Positions 1-7,602 of a stretch of DNA of 64,000 nt are shown here, one piece after another. The notes under the pieces were generated by a model that was given only the letters and a program-made list of their open reading frames with translations, searched no databases and was not told the origin of the DNA. This DNA comes from Streptomyces coeruleorubidus (GTDB taxonomy: Bacteria; Actinomycetota; Actinomycetes; Streptomycetales; Streptomycetaceae), in the NCBI RefSeq assembly GCF_008705135.1, contig NZ_CP023694.1, positions 5,003,001-5,067,000 of the forward strand, in the 5' to 3' direction. The number at the start of each line of letters is the position of its first letter. Position 1 is the stretch's first letter. A program made the position numbers and the translations under genes.

Positions 1-46
1 TCTGACACCGACCACCGGACCACTCATGAAGTCGGCAGGAGCCCTC

Positions 47-445
47 ATGACCACCGCGCTACCGCCCCCGCTCCCCTCCCACCCGGTCCTCCGGCTGCGT
101 CTCGCACCCCGCAGCGGCATGCCCCGGCCCATCGACGGGGCGTGGTGGCCCCGCTCCTACGACCTGCTCGCGGAACTCCCGTCGCTGCTCTCGGGGTTGC
201 CGCGCACGTGGGGTCAGGTCACCAGCGTCACCGTCAACGGGGCGACGTGGCCGGCGGCACCCGGCCGGATGCTCGTCTCCAACCAGGTCGTACGACTGCA
301 CAGGGCCCTCGCGGCGTCCGCCCCGCACACCGTCGTCCTGCTCGCCCCCGGCCGGGGCCGCTGGGACCTGCTGGTGGTGCCGCCGGACACGACCGAGGAG
401 GCGGCGGAACCGCTGATGGCGGCCGCGGCGAGCGATCAGGAGTGA
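47..445 (+). CDS. DUF5994 family protein (paralogue 1)
   Basis: A 132-residue protein of the DUF5994 family, whose function is not known. The family signature DGAWWPRS is present near residue 31, followed by an LxAELPxL helix, a central TRV/SVTVN strand and a C-terminal LLVVPP segment leading into an Ala-rich helix (AAEPLMAAAAS). The ATG at 47 is preferred over the in-frame ATG at 26 because AGGAG lies 5 bases upstream of it. It is the first of three DUF5994 genes in the same direction within 2.2 kb. No signal peptide or membrane segment is seen. Confidence 0.8.
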   Translation: MTTALPPPLPSHPVLRLRLAPRSGMPRPIDGAWWPRSYDLLAELPSLLSGLPRTWGQVTSVTVNGATWPAAPGRMLVSNQVVRLHRALAASAPHTVVLLAPGRGRWDLLVVPPDTTEEAAEPLMAAAASDQE

Positions 446-509
446 CGGCCGTTCGCCCGGCGGTGACCGCCACCCGCCCGGCGGTGCTCGCCACTCGCCG
501 AGCGTCGTC

Positions 510-761
510 TCACTTCCGCCGGTGGCTGTCCTCCATGGACCGGCTGGTGTCCAGCCAGGACCGGGCAGGTTCCGCCGCGCGGCCGGTGTCCACGGTGAGG
601 TCGAGGCGGGTTCCCCCGTCGGGACCGGCCGGGTAGCTGCGCTGCTCGGTGGCGGCGAAGCAACGGCGGAGAACCTCCGCGACCCGCCGGGCGACCTCGG
701 GCGAGGCGGCGACGATGCGTACCTCGGCGTGCCCGTCCGAGGGTGGTTCCGTGGACTGCAT
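510..761 (-). CDS. Small hypothetical protein
   Basis: An 83-residue protein I do not recognise. It begins MQSTEPPSDGHAEV and carries a short alpha/beta-like stretch (VRIVAASPEVARRVAEVLRRCF) followed by an Arg/Asp-rich tail. GAGG is placed about 5 bases upstream of the ATG, and codon third positions are GC-rich as expected for a coding frame. It is divergent from the DUF5994 gene at 930 and convergent with the one at 47. The predicted strand-helix-strand resembles small regulatory or amino-acid-binding folds, but this is a guess. Confidence 0.6.
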   Translation of the reverse strand: MQSTEPPSDGHAEVRIVAASPEVARRVAEVLRRCFAATEQRSYPAGPDGGTRLDLTVDTGRAAEPARSWLDTSRSMEDSHRRK

Positions 762-815
762 GGCGACCTCGGAGTTCGGTGTCCCGGCGGGAGACGGGCC
801 GGGTCCCTCACTCTA

Positions 816-855
816 CTCCGGGCTCTCCGGCCGCCATCGGCCGGAGAGCCCGGAG
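816..855. repeat. 17-bp-stem hairpin in divergent intergenic region
   Basis: Perfect inverted repeat: arms CTCCGGGCTCTCCGGCC (816-832) and its complement (839-855) around a 6-base loop GCCATC. It lies between two divergent gene starts (761 minus, 930 plus), so it is not downstream of any gene I can see. It could be a leader hairpin or an operator-like dyad. Confidence 0.75.
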
Positions 856-929
856 AGTACCGTGAGACGAGGAAGCCACCAGGCTTCCTGATGCCCGGCA
901 GGATTCCCCCCGGCAGGCAGGCGAGCGCG

Positions 930-1442
930 ATGTCCGACTCCGACTCCCCGCGTGTGACCAGGCTCCTGCCCGACGCCGTCCACCAGGCCGTGCGGCCCGG
1001 AACGGCCGTGGTACGGCTGGAGACGACTCATGAGCGGCAGGGCGTGCTCGACGGGGCGTGGTGGCCGCGTTCCCGCGAGATCGCCGCCGAGCTCCCCGGC
1101 CTGATCACCGCACTGACCGAGCACCTCGGGCCCATCACCCGTGTCGGCCTGGACGCCGGTGCCTGGGAAGAGCTGCCGACGCGGATGACCATCGACGACC
1201 GTGTCGTCCACATCGACTCCTCCCCGGTCGGCGACGACACCGTCCTCATCACCCGGGGCGGGCAGGACCTCTTCTCCCTCCTCGTGGTCCCGCCGCACGC
1301 GACGCCCGACGCCGCGCGCGCCGCCATGACCGAGGCCGTCCGCTCCGGCAGCGTGACGCAGGCCGAACAGATCCTCGTCGACACCGGCACCGGGCACTCG
1401 ACCCCGAGCGCGACGGAACTCCCGAGCGCCCCCGGCGAATAG
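930..1442 (+). CDS. DUF5994 family protein (paralogue 2)
   Basis: A 170-residue DUF5994 protein. The frame is open much further upstream, but similarity to its neighbours only begins around the MSDSDSP start at 930. The DGAWWPRS signature is at about residue 40, followed by EIAAELPGL, a WEELP strand in place of the paralogues' WP motif, and LLVVPPHATPDAARAAM near the end. It has a Ser/Thr/Pro-rich C-terminal tail of about 30 residues. Function unknown; it is probably cytosolic because no signal or membrane segment is visible. Confidence 0.8.
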   Translation: MSDSDSPRVTRLLPDAVHQAVRPGTAVVRLETTHERQGVLDGAWWPRSREIAAELPGLITALTEHLGPITRVGLDAGAWEELPTRMTIDDRVVHIDSSPVGDDTVLITRGGQDLFSLLVVPPHATPDAARAAMTEAVRSGSVTQAEQILVDTGTGHSTPSATELPSAPGE

Positions 1443-1591
1443 CCCCCGGATCCGTACGGCCCGCCGGACCCGTGCGAGGAGTACGGTGGAGATACCGAGG
1501 ATTCTTCGCGCACCGGCTTCCAGGCTCGTGTCGTTTTCGGCGATCGAATATGCCGGGGCGGCCGCTGCCGTCCCGGGGCAGGGTTCGCGTC

Positions 1592-2188
1592 ATGACTGCG
1601 ACCATTTCCCACCCGCCGGCAGCCGAAGCCGATGACCGGTCCTCCTCCTCCGCTCCGCGTCTGTCGCTCGCCGCCACCGGTTCCGCACCGGCTCTGCTGG
1701 ACGGCGCCTGGTGGCCCCGCTCCCGCGATCTCGCGGCGGAACTCCCCTCCCTGACCGCCGTACTGGACCCGGTGTGGGGGCGGATCACCCGGGTCACGGT
1801 GAATCCCACCCACTGGCCGGTCGTACCCCGCAAGGTGCCCGTCACCGGGCGCGTGGTGAAGGTGGGCTGGTTCCGCTTCGAGCAGGACCCGCACGAACTG
1901 CTGCTGCTCTCGTACCGAGTGGGCCGCTGGAACCTCCTGGTGATCCCGCCGCAGACGACTCCCGACTCGGCCGCCCGGCTGATGGCCGCCGCGAGCGACC
2001 CGCTCGGCACGTCGACGGCGAGCCGGCTGATGGAGGACGAGGCGCGCTCGCGGACGGAGTACGAGGCCGACCGGGCCGTGGAAGCGGTCTGGGACTCCGA
2101 AGGAGGACACGAGGCCCGCGACCCGGCCGCAGGCCCGCCGGTTCCGGTCATGTCCGCCCCGGTGCCGTATCAGCCGATGGGAAGGTGA
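1592..2188 (+). CDS. DUF5994 family protein (paralogue 3)
   Basis: A 198-residue DUF5994 protein, the longest of the three. A Ser/Ala-rich head precedes DGAWWPRSRDLAAELPSL at about residue 36. The core includes the WPVVPRKVPVTGRVVKV strand pair and WNLLVIPPQTT, and an acidic, Arg-rich tail of about 60 residues follows. The start at 1592 (MTATISH) is chosen because similarity ends there. Its stop lies just before the GTG of the next small membrane-protein gene, so the two are probably co-transcribed. Function not known. Confidence 0.8.
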   Translation: MTATISHPPAAEADDRSSSSAPRLSLAATGSAPALLDGAWWPRSRDLAAELPSLTAVLDPVWGRITRVTVNPTHWPVVPRKVPVTGRVVKVGWFRFEQDPHELLLLSYRVGRWNLLVIPPQTTPDSAARLMAAASDPLGTSTASRLMEDEARSRTEYEADRAVEAVWDSEGGHEARDPAAGPPVPVMSAPVPYQPMGR

Positions 2189-2193
2189 GAACA

Positions 2194-2409
2194 GTGGAGG
2201 TATTCGTGTCCGTGGCGGTGATCCTGGGGATGATCGTTCTCGGTGTGTTCCTCATCCACCAGCTGAACTCACAGCACGACGACCGTATCGCCGCCTTCCA
2301 CTACGGCCGCTCCGGGCTGCCGGTCGCGGGACCGGCTCCATCCGGTCGGCGCAGGGCCCGCGGCCACGGGCGGTTCTCCTGGCGCCGCTCCCGTGAGCAA
2401 GCCGAGTGA
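2194..2409 (+). CDS. Small single-pass membrane protein
   Basis: A 71-residue protein starting VEVFVSVAVILGMIVLGVF: residues 2-22 form one clear transmembrane segment, followed by a soluble tail rich in Arg, Gly and Ser (HYGRSGLP...GRRRARGHGRFSWRR). The GTG at 2194 has GGGAAGG 8 bases upstream, better placed than for the in-frame GTG at 2185. It follows the third DUF5994 gene by a few bases and is likely in the same transcript. Family not recognised; the basic tail would be cytoplasmic by the positive-inside rule. Confidence 0.6.
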   Translation: MEVFVSVAVILGMIVLGVFLIHQLNSQHDDRIAAFHYGRSGLPVAGPAPSGRRRARGHGRFSWRRSREQAE

Positions 2410-2472
2410 GCCCCCACCCCGACCCGGCCACGGCCCCGCGACGCCGGGATGACCCTCCGGCACCGAGTGTCC

Positions 2473-3459
2473 CTACGGCGTCCCCGTACCGCGTGCGGGG
2501 ACGTGGTCGCGCAGGCGGTACTCGCTCGGGCTGATGCCGTGTTCCCGCTTGAACGCCGCACTGAAGGCGAACGCGTTGGCGAAGCCGACCCGGTCCGCCA
2601 CCACGGCGAGCGTCGCCTCCGGCTCGCGCAGCAGGTCGGCGGCCAGGGCGAGGCGCTGTTCCCGTAGGTAGGTCATGGGCGGCCGGCCGACCAGAGCGGT
2701 GAAGCGCCGCGCCAGGCCGGCCCGGGACACGCCGGTCCTCGCCGCCAGGGCGGGCAGGGTCCACGGGTGGGCGGGATCGCTGTGCAGCATGCGCAGGGCG
2801 GGGCCGACCACGGGATCGCTGTGGGCCCGGTACCAGGCGGGGACCTCGGCGCCGGGGCGGGTGAACCAGGCACGCAGGGCGGTGACGAGCATCAGGTCCA
2901 GGGCCCGGTCCAGGAGGAGCTGCTGCCCGGGCTCCTCGCGGGTGATCTCCTCGAAGGCCGACATGCCGAAGGGGCAGGTGCCCACGCTCGCGTCGACGAC
3001 AGCGAGGGGCGGCAGCGCTGCGAGCAGCCGGCCCGGGGCGCCGCTCTCCAGGGTGTGGATCCCGCTGATCAGGAGCGTGCCGCCGTCCCCTTCCGCGTCC
3101 CCGGCGCCGCTACCCGGAATCCGGGGGCGGTCCAGTTCCTCGCCCTGTGGGGTCGTGCAGCGGCCGCCGTGACGGATCACCACGTCCGGTTCGGTGCCGG
3201 GGTCGTCCGCGATCACGTAGGGCGCGCCGCCGCACAGCACCGCGACGTCTCCGGAGCCGATCCGCACCGGGTCGCCGCCCTCGGGCGTGACCCAGGCGGA
3301 GCCGCGCACGAGGACCGCGAGGGCCAGCGGCGAGCCGTCCTCGAAGCGTGCCGCCCAGGAGCCGGTCAGGGAGGACTGGTGGAAGACGGCGCCACTGGTC
3401 CGCACCCCGTTCAGGAGGTCCGTCAGCGGATCCGTGCTGGTCAGCCCCATGGGGTCCAT
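2473..3459 (-). CDS. AraC family transcriptional regulator (cupin_6 sensor domain)
   Basis: A 328-residue regulator. Residues 1-190 form an AraC-type cupin sensor (LALAVLVRGSAWV and GSGDVAVLCGGAPYVI are typical beta strands). The C-terminal ~100 residues are the double helix-turn-helix: AARTGVSRAGLARRF is the first and VADRVGFANAFAFSAAF the second, followed by the hallmark KREHGISPSEYR. The start MDPMGL at 3459 is used although the frame is open further upstream. It is divergent from the NmrA-type oxidoreductase gene at 3542; in this common arrangement the regulator usually controls the adjacent reductase. Ligand unknown. Confidence 0.88.
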   Translation of the reverse strand: MDPMGLTSTDPLTDLLNGVRTSGAVFHQSSLTGSWAARFEDGSPLALAVLVRGSAWVTPEGGDPVRIGSGDVAVLCGGAPYVIADDPGTEPDVVIRHGGRCTTPQGEELDRPRIPGSGAGDAEGDGGTLLISGIHTLESGAPGRLLAALPPLAVVDASVGTCPFGMSAFEEITREEPGQQLLLDRALDLMLVTALRAWFTRPGAEVPAWYRAHSDPVVGPALRMLHSDPAHPWTLPALAARTGVSRAGLARRFTALVGRPPMTYLREQRLALAADLLREPEATLAVVADRVGFANAFAFSAAFKREHGISPSEYRLRDHVPARGTGTP

Positions 3460-3541
3460 GCCGGTCAGCGTAGACGAACGCGTATGGACGTGAGTCCGCA
3501 CGGCATGTCCCGGGCGGACGGCGACTGGTTCGCTGGAGGCC

Positions 3542-4381
3542 ATGAGCGACGAGATGATCCTGGTGACAGGGGCCACGGGCAAGACGGGCCGCCGGGTGGC
3601 GCGGCTGCTTCGGGAGCGGGGCGTGCCGGTCCGCGCGGCGTCCCGTTCCGCCACGCCGTCCTTCGACTGGACGGACCGCGGGACCTGGGAGAAGGCCCTG
3701 CGCGGGGTGACGGGGATGTACGTCGTGCACCCCGACCTGGGCAGCCCCCGGGCCGCTGACGATGTCGCCGCGTTCGCCCGGCGGGCCGCGGCTGCCGGAG
3801 CCCGTCACGCGGTGCTGCTGTCCACGCCTTCCGACGCCTGGGGCCCTGCCGGGGAACACGTCCTGTCCGCCGAGCGGGCCCTCGGACACGCGGGTCTGGA
3901 CTGGACGGTGCTGCGGGTGCGGTGGTTCTTCCAGAACTTCAGCGAGGACTTCCTCCGCGACCCCGTACTGAGCGGCGAGGTACGGCTGCCGGCCGGCGAC
4001 GGCAAGGAGGCGTTCATCGACGCCGAGGACATCGCCGAGGTGGCGGTCGCGGCCCTGACGGAGCCCGGGCACGCCGGGTGGAACTACGAGCTCAGCGGCC
4101 CCCGGCTGATGACCTTCGCCGACGCCGTCGCGGAGATCGCCCGGGCCACCGGCCGCGATCTGCGCTACGTCCCGCTGACGCCGGAGGCGTACGCGCAGGA
4201 GCAGCGGGCGCAGGGTGTGCCCGAGGAGTGGGTGCGGCTGACGATCGGCCTGTACGAGCACGTCCGCTCAGGCGGCCTCGCCTCGCTCGGCGACGGCGTC
4301 CACAAGGCCCTGGGCCGGGCTCCCCGGGACTTCTCCGAGTACGCCGACAGCACCGCCCGAGAGGGTGTCTGGAACATCTGA
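3542..4381 (+). CDS. NmrA-like NAD(P)-binding oxidoreductase
   Basis: A 279-residue atypical short-chain dehydrogenase. The N-terminal Rossmann motif is MILVTGATGKTGRRVARLL (GxTGxxG), followed by VRAASRS, suggesting NADP preference. No YxxxK catalytic pair is present, as in NmrA/quinone-oxidoreductase-like members, which may sense redox state or reduce small quinones. The middle contains the substrate-binding segment WTVLRVRWFFQNF. The ATG at 3542 is kept; an in-frame ATG 12 bases on is possible. It is divergent from the AraC gene with an 82-bp shared promoter region containing a short dyad (GTCCG...CGGAC). Substrate unknown. Confidence 0.85.
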   Translation: MSDEMILVTGATGKTGRRVARLLRERGVPVRAASRSATPSFDWTDRGTWEKALRGVTGMYVVHPDLGSPRAADDVAAFARRAAAAGARHAVLLSTPSDAWGPAGEHVLSAERALGHAGLDWTVLRVRWFFQNFSEDFLRDPVLSGEVRLPAGDGKEAFIDAEDIAEVAVAALTEPGHAGWNYELSGPRLMTFADAVAEIARATGRDLRYVPLTPEAYAQEQRAQGVPEEWVRLTIGLYEHVRSGGLASLGDGVHKALGRAPRDFSEYADSTAREGVWNI

Positions 4382-4399
4382 CCTCGCCCTGGGCGGCGA

Positions 4400-4741
4400 T
4401 CAGCCGGAACTCTCGGACGCGCCGTGCCCGGCACGGCGGCGGTACTCGGCGTTGATGCGCTGAGCTTCCTCGAGCTGGTCCTCGAGGATGACGATGCGGC
4501 ACGCGGCCTCGATCGGGGTGCCCCGGTCGACGAGCTCGCGGGCGCGCGCCGCGATGCGGAGCTGGTAGCGGGAGTACCGGCGGTGTCCGCCCTCCGAGCG
4601 CAGCGGAGTGATCAGACGAGCCTCACCGATGGCTCGCAGGAAGGCCGGGGTGGTGCCGAGCATCTCGGCGGCCCGCCCCATCGTGTACGCGGGGTAGTCG
4701 TCGTCTTCCAGACGATCGCTGAGCGGGGTATCTGCTGTCAT
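4400..4741 (-). CDS. MerR-type helix-turn-helix regulator
   Basis: A 113-residue protein with a MerR DNA-binding domain at residues ~17-85: YTMGRAAEMLGTTPAFLRAI forms the helix-turn-helix and GGHRRYSRYQLRIAARARELVDRG the wing and linker. A short coiled coil (ILEDQLEEAQRINAEYRRRAG) replaces a ligand-binding domain, so it probably dimerises without a separate sensor. The start at 4741 (MTADTP) is chosen over an upstream extension lacking family similarity. Its leader carries a 32-bp perfect palindrome beginning 26 bp before the start. It lies downstream of the cold-shock cassette in the same direction. Confidence 0.85.
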   Translation of the reverse strand: MTADTPLSDRLEDDDYPAYTMGRAAEMLGTTPAFLRAIGEARLITPLRSEGGHRRYSRYQLRIAARARELVDRGTPIEAACRIVILEDQLEEAQRINAEYRRRAGHGASESSG

Positions 4742-4766
4742 GTCACCTCGTAGTGCAACGCGTCGA

Positions 4767-4798
4767 GGGGCCCTGGTGCCGTACGGCACCAGGGCCCC
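4767..4798. repeat. 32-bp perfect palindrome in leader of the MerR gene
   Basis: Both halves are exact complements: GGGGCCCTGGTGCCGT (4767-4782) and ACGGCACCAGGGCCCC (4783-4798). It sits 26-57 bases upstream of the MerR start codon. It may be a loop-poor terminator/attenuator for a transcript starting further upstream, or a dyad operator; the sequence does not decide. Confidence 0.8.
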
Positions 4799-5049
4799 GA
4801 AGGAAATTGAACACCATCTGTCGGCCCTAATGCTGCGCCGACCTTCTGTTTCCGCTACCGGCCCTGTGGGAGGGGGGATGCGGGGATCGCGGCTGCGTGA
4901 CCGGGGACCACCTTCCAATCCGGGGTCTTGCGGTACCCGGCCGAGCGCCGCTCGGGCCGGGCGATCCTGATGGCGTCTGCTCCTCCGTCCTTCTCTGCTC
5001 AGTGATCTCGTGTCAACGAGAAAAAGGCTAACTGCGCCGGAGCTCAATG
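4799..5049. other. Non-coding stretch upstream of the MerR gene
   Basis: About 250 bases with no convincing gene; the short open frames have no start context or family signal. It contains a small dyad CTCGT-N4-ACGAG near 5012-5025. Bounded by the palindrome at 4767-4798 and the dyad at 5050-5069, it is long enough for a leader RNA or small RNA. Confidence 0.4.
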
Positions 5050-5069
5050 TCTACTCTGACAAGAGTAGA
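5050..5069. promoter_or_regulatory. 8-4-8 dyad followed by a T run, possible operator or terminator
   Basis: Perfect inverted repeat TCTACTCT-GACA-AGAGTAGA, directly followed on the plus strand by TTTTTG. The 20-bp dyad size fits MerR-family operators, and the MerR gene lies about 310 bases away. The T run also fits a plus-strand intrinsic terminator, but no plus-strand gene ends here. It is locally AT-rich, unlike its surroundings. Confidence 0.45.
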
Positions 5070-5127
5070 TTTTTGTTCACTGGTGGCGCAGGTTGCCGGT
5101 GGCCCGCAAGAGCGGCGGTACGACGAC

Positions 5128-5161
5128 GAGGGCCCTGCCGACGCGCGTCGGCAGGGCCCTC
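5128..5161 (-). terminator. 34-bp loopless palindrome, terminator of cold-shock cassette
   Basis: Perfect palindrome, half-site GAGGGCCCTGCCGACGC (5128-5144). It begins 35 bases past the stop of the SCO5918-like gene and has no T run, as is usual for Streptomyces terminators. Confidence 0.75.
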
Positions 5162-5195
5162 ATCGGGATCGGGGTGGGCGGTTGTCCGCCCGTCC

Positions 5196-5507
5196 TCATG
5201 CGTCCAGGGGTGCGGCGCCGAGCAGTGCCGACGCGGTCTGGAGCGGGGTGGGGACGCGCACGGGCGCGGCCTCGGGGTGTTCGTGGCAGGTGAAGCCGAG
5301 ACGGGCCATGGCCCGCACGACTTCGCTGCCCGTGAAGTCGCGGCGGTCCTGTCGGGTGATGACCTGGCCCACCTGCTTGACGGGGTAGCGGCGGCGGCCG
5401 ATGGTCACGGACTCACCCGTGACGATCTCGGGCGTGACGCCCTTCATCGAGGCCAGCACCCCGCTCTTGGTCAGGTCGAACGGGTACCGGGCGATGACAC
5501 AGCGCAT
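5196..5507 (-). CDS. SCO5918 family protein
   Basis: A 103-residue protein of the Streptomyces SCO5918 family, function unknown. Recognised from MRCVIARYPFDLTKSGVLAS at the start, RRRYPVKQVGQVITRQDRRDF in the middle and the MARLGFTCHEH segment. The start at 5507 is the family start. It is the last gene of a minus-strand series (cold-shock protein, RNA helicase, CBS-like protein, this gene), a grouping I recall from other Streptomyces. The conserved basic residues and the company of an RNA helicase and cold-shock protein suggest an RNA-related role; that is inference only. Confidence 0.8.
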   Translation of the reverse strand: MRCVIARYPFDLTKSGVLASMKGVTPEIVTGESVTIGRRRYPVKQVGQVITRQDRRDFTGSEVVRAMARLGFTCHEHPEAAPVRVPTPLQTASALLGAAPLDA

Positions 5508-5553
5508 GATGCCCCCACAGGGAGAAGGAGAACGGCTGACCGGGTGAGGCGGA

Positions 5554-5871
5554 TCAGCCGGAGAGGGCGAGGACGCCCGGGGTCCGGCCGTGCGAGACGA
5601 ACGGTCCGTCGAGGACGTCCCGCAGTCGGGTCCGGTCCGTGTAGGTGGAACTGCCGCGGTGAGCGACGAGTTCGGCCAGGGTGACCGAGCCCGTGCTCTG
5701 GTCGTCCCCGTCGCACAGGACGAGGTACTCGACCCGGGCACCGGCCATGACGGACAGCGCGACCTCGACGGTCATGTCGTCCCCGACCCGAGGGCCGGAC
5801 GCGTCCATGGCGTCGACCACGGACACGAGGGAGGGATCAACCTGCTGGCACTGCGTCTGAACCGGTGTCAA
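5554..5871 (-). CDS. CBS-domain-like small protein (TTG start)
   Basis: A 105-residue protein resembling a single CBS-pair half: VGDDMTVEVALSVMAGARVEYLVLCDGDDQ matches the strand-helix-strand of CBS domains, followed by GSVTLAELVAHRG and LRDVLDGPFV. The TTG at 5871 is preferred because GGAGG lies 7 bases upstream and no ATG or GTG in a good context exists nearby. It lies between the helicase (46 bp gap) and the SCO5918-like gene (46 bp gap), clearly one transcription unit. CBS domains often bind adenosine nucleotides, but no specific ligand residues can be named here. Confidence 0.65.
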   Translation of the reverse strand: MTPVQTQCQQVDPSLVSVVDAMDASGPRVGDDMTVEVALSVMAGARVEYLVLCDGDDQSTGSVTLAELVAHRGSSTYTDRTRLRDVLDGPFVSHGRTPGVLALSG

Positions 5872-5917
5872 AGCTGCCTCCGCGGAGATGGGTGAGCTGA
5901 CGATCGACGCGACAGGC

Positions 5918-7405
5918 CTAGGCCGCCGGGTCGAAGGCGGGCCGCTGCGCCCTGCGCCGCCCCGCCTGTCCGGTGGGGCGCCCCTGGACGGGGCGGTTCC
6001 GGCGGCCTCGGGACGAGGGCGCCCCGGACGCGGAACGGCGGGCAGCCGGAGCCGGTGCGGTGATGACGACGGGAACACCGGACGGGGTCTGGGCCCCGGT
6101 GATCCGGCTCAGTTCCGCTTCACCCGAACGCACCGGGGTGACCTGGGGGGTGATGGCGGCCGAAGCCATCAGCCGGGTCATGCCGCGACGCTGGCCGGGT
6201 GTCACGAGCGTGACGACGCTGCCGGACTCGCCGGCCCGGGCGGTACGGCCGCCGCGGTGCAGGTAGTCCTTGTGGTCGGTGGGCGGGTCCACGTTGACGA
6301 CCAGGTCGAGGTTGTCGACGTGGATGCCGCGGGCCGCGACGTTGGTCGCCACCAGCACCGTCACATGACCGGTCTTGAACTGGGCGAGGGTCCGCGTGCG
6401 CTGGGGCTGGGACTTGCCGCCGTGCAGAGCCGCGGCGCGGACGCCGTTGTTCAGCAGGTGCTCGGTCAGCCGGTCCACGGCGCGCTTGGTGTCCAGGAAC
6501 ATGATCACCCGGCCGTCCCGCGCCGCGATCTCCGTCGTCGTGCGGTGCTTGTCCGCTTCGTGCACGTGGAGCACGTGGTGCTCCATCGTGGTGACCGCAC
6601 CCGCCGACGGGTCGACGGAGTGGACCACGGGGTCCGTCAGGTAGGTGCGGACCAGGCGGTCGACGTTGCGGTCCAGCGTCGCCGAGAAGAGCATCCGCTG
6701 CCCCTCGGGACGCACCTGGTCGAGCAGGGCGGTGACCTGGGGCATGAAGCCCATGTCGGCCATCTGGTCGGCCTCGTCGAGGACGGTGATGGCGACGTCG
6801 TCCAGCCGGCAGTCGCCGCGGTCGATGAGGTCCTTGAGCCGCCCCGGCGTCGCGACGACGACCTCCGCTCCGGTCCGCAGCGCACCCGCCTGCCTGCCGA
6901 TCGACATGCCGCCGACGACGGTGGCCAGCTTCAGCCGGACGGAGCGGGCGTACGGGGTGAGCGCGTCGGTCACCTGCTGGGCGAGCTCGCGGGTGGGGAC
7001 GAGAACCAGGGCGAGCGGCTGCCGCGGCGCCGCACGCCGGCCCGCCGTACGGGCCAGCAGCGCGAGGCCGAAGGCGAGGGTCTTGCCCGACCCGGTACGG
7101 CCGCGGCCCAGCACGTCACGCCCGGCGAGGGAGTTCGGCAGGGTCGCTCCCTGGATGGGGAACGGCACCGTCATGCCCTCGTGGCCGAGTGCGGCCAGCA
7201 GCGGTGCCGGCAGGTCGAGGTCGGCGAACGACTCGACGGCGGGCAGCGCGGGCGTGGTCGTCACCGGCAGCGCGAACTCCCCCTGGAGTGCGGCCGGCCG
7301 GCGCTCGTAGCCCTTGGAACGCCGCGGAGCGCCCGAGCCCTTGGCGGCGGACCCCCTGGAGCGGTCGTAGGAGCGGGTCGGGCGGGCGGTGCGTGCGCGG
7401 TTCAA
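5918..7405 (-). CDS. DEAD-box ATP-dependent RNA helicase (TTG start)
   Basis: A 495-residue RNA helicase. All core motifs are visible: Q motif FPIQGATLP, motif I GRTGSGKT, Ia VPTRELAQQV, II DEAD, III SAT, V ATNVAARGIHVDN and VI HRGGRTARAG. A basic N-terminal head and a low-complexity Arg/Pro/Ser C-terminal tail flank the core, as in cold-adapted CsdA/RhlE-type helicases. The TTG at 7405 has GGAAGG 6 bases upstream and matches the usual MNRARTARP start of Streptomyces relatives. It follows the cold-shock gene with a terminator between them. Probable role: unwinding structured mRNA in the cold. Confidence 0.93.
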   Translation of the reverse strand: MNRARTARPTRSYDRSRGSAAKGSGAPRRSKGYERRPAALQGEFALPVTTTPALPAVESFADLDLPAPLLAALGHEGMTVPFPIQGATLPNSLAGRDVLGRGRTGSGKTLAFGLALLARTAGRRAAPRQPLALVLVPTRELAQQVTDALTPYARSVRLKLATVVGGMSIGRQAGALRTGAEVVVATPGRLKDLIDRGDCRLDDVAITVLDEADQMADMGFMPQVTALLDQVRPEGQRMLFSATLDRNVDRLVRTYLTDPVVHSVDPSAGAVTTMEHHVLHVHEADKHRTTTEIAARDGRVIMFLDTKRAVDRLTEHLLNNGVRAAALHGGKSQPQRTRTLAQFKTGHVTVLVATNVAARGIHVDNLDLVVNVDPPTDHKDYLHRGGRTARAGESGSVVTLVTPGQRRGMTRLMASAAITPQVTPVRSGEAELSRITGAQTPSGVPVVITAPAPAARRSASGAPSSRGRRNRPVQGRPTGQAGRRRAQRPAFDPAA

Positions 7406-7546
7406 GCGGAACCTTCCTCGATGTGAGCTCGTGGGCACGTAGCAAGGAATTTCCGCCGCGCAAATGAACGGCGCAGAGAATCGCGAGAACGAGCCGGAGA
7501 TGTTGGGCGCGGCTTTGGTGTCACGCGCCCGGAAAAGCAGCGAGCC

Positions 7547-7574
7547 GGGGCCCGCACCCCAAGGTGCGGGCCCC
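7547..7574 (-). terminator. Terminator of the cold-shock gene
   Basis: Inverted repeat with arms GGGGCCCGCACC (7547-7558) and GGTGCGGGCCCC (7563-7574), loop CCAA. It starts about 30 bases past the cold-shock stop codon and would at least partly separate cspA-like expression from the helicase downstream. Confidence 0.8.
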
Positions 7575-7602
7575 AGCTGCGAAATATGCGTTGCTGCCGT
7601 GA

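Noticed and set aside
5888..7426. 512-codon plus-strand frame opposite the RNA helicase
   Set aside because: Opposite strand of a gene with all DEAD-box motifs; no recognisable domain.
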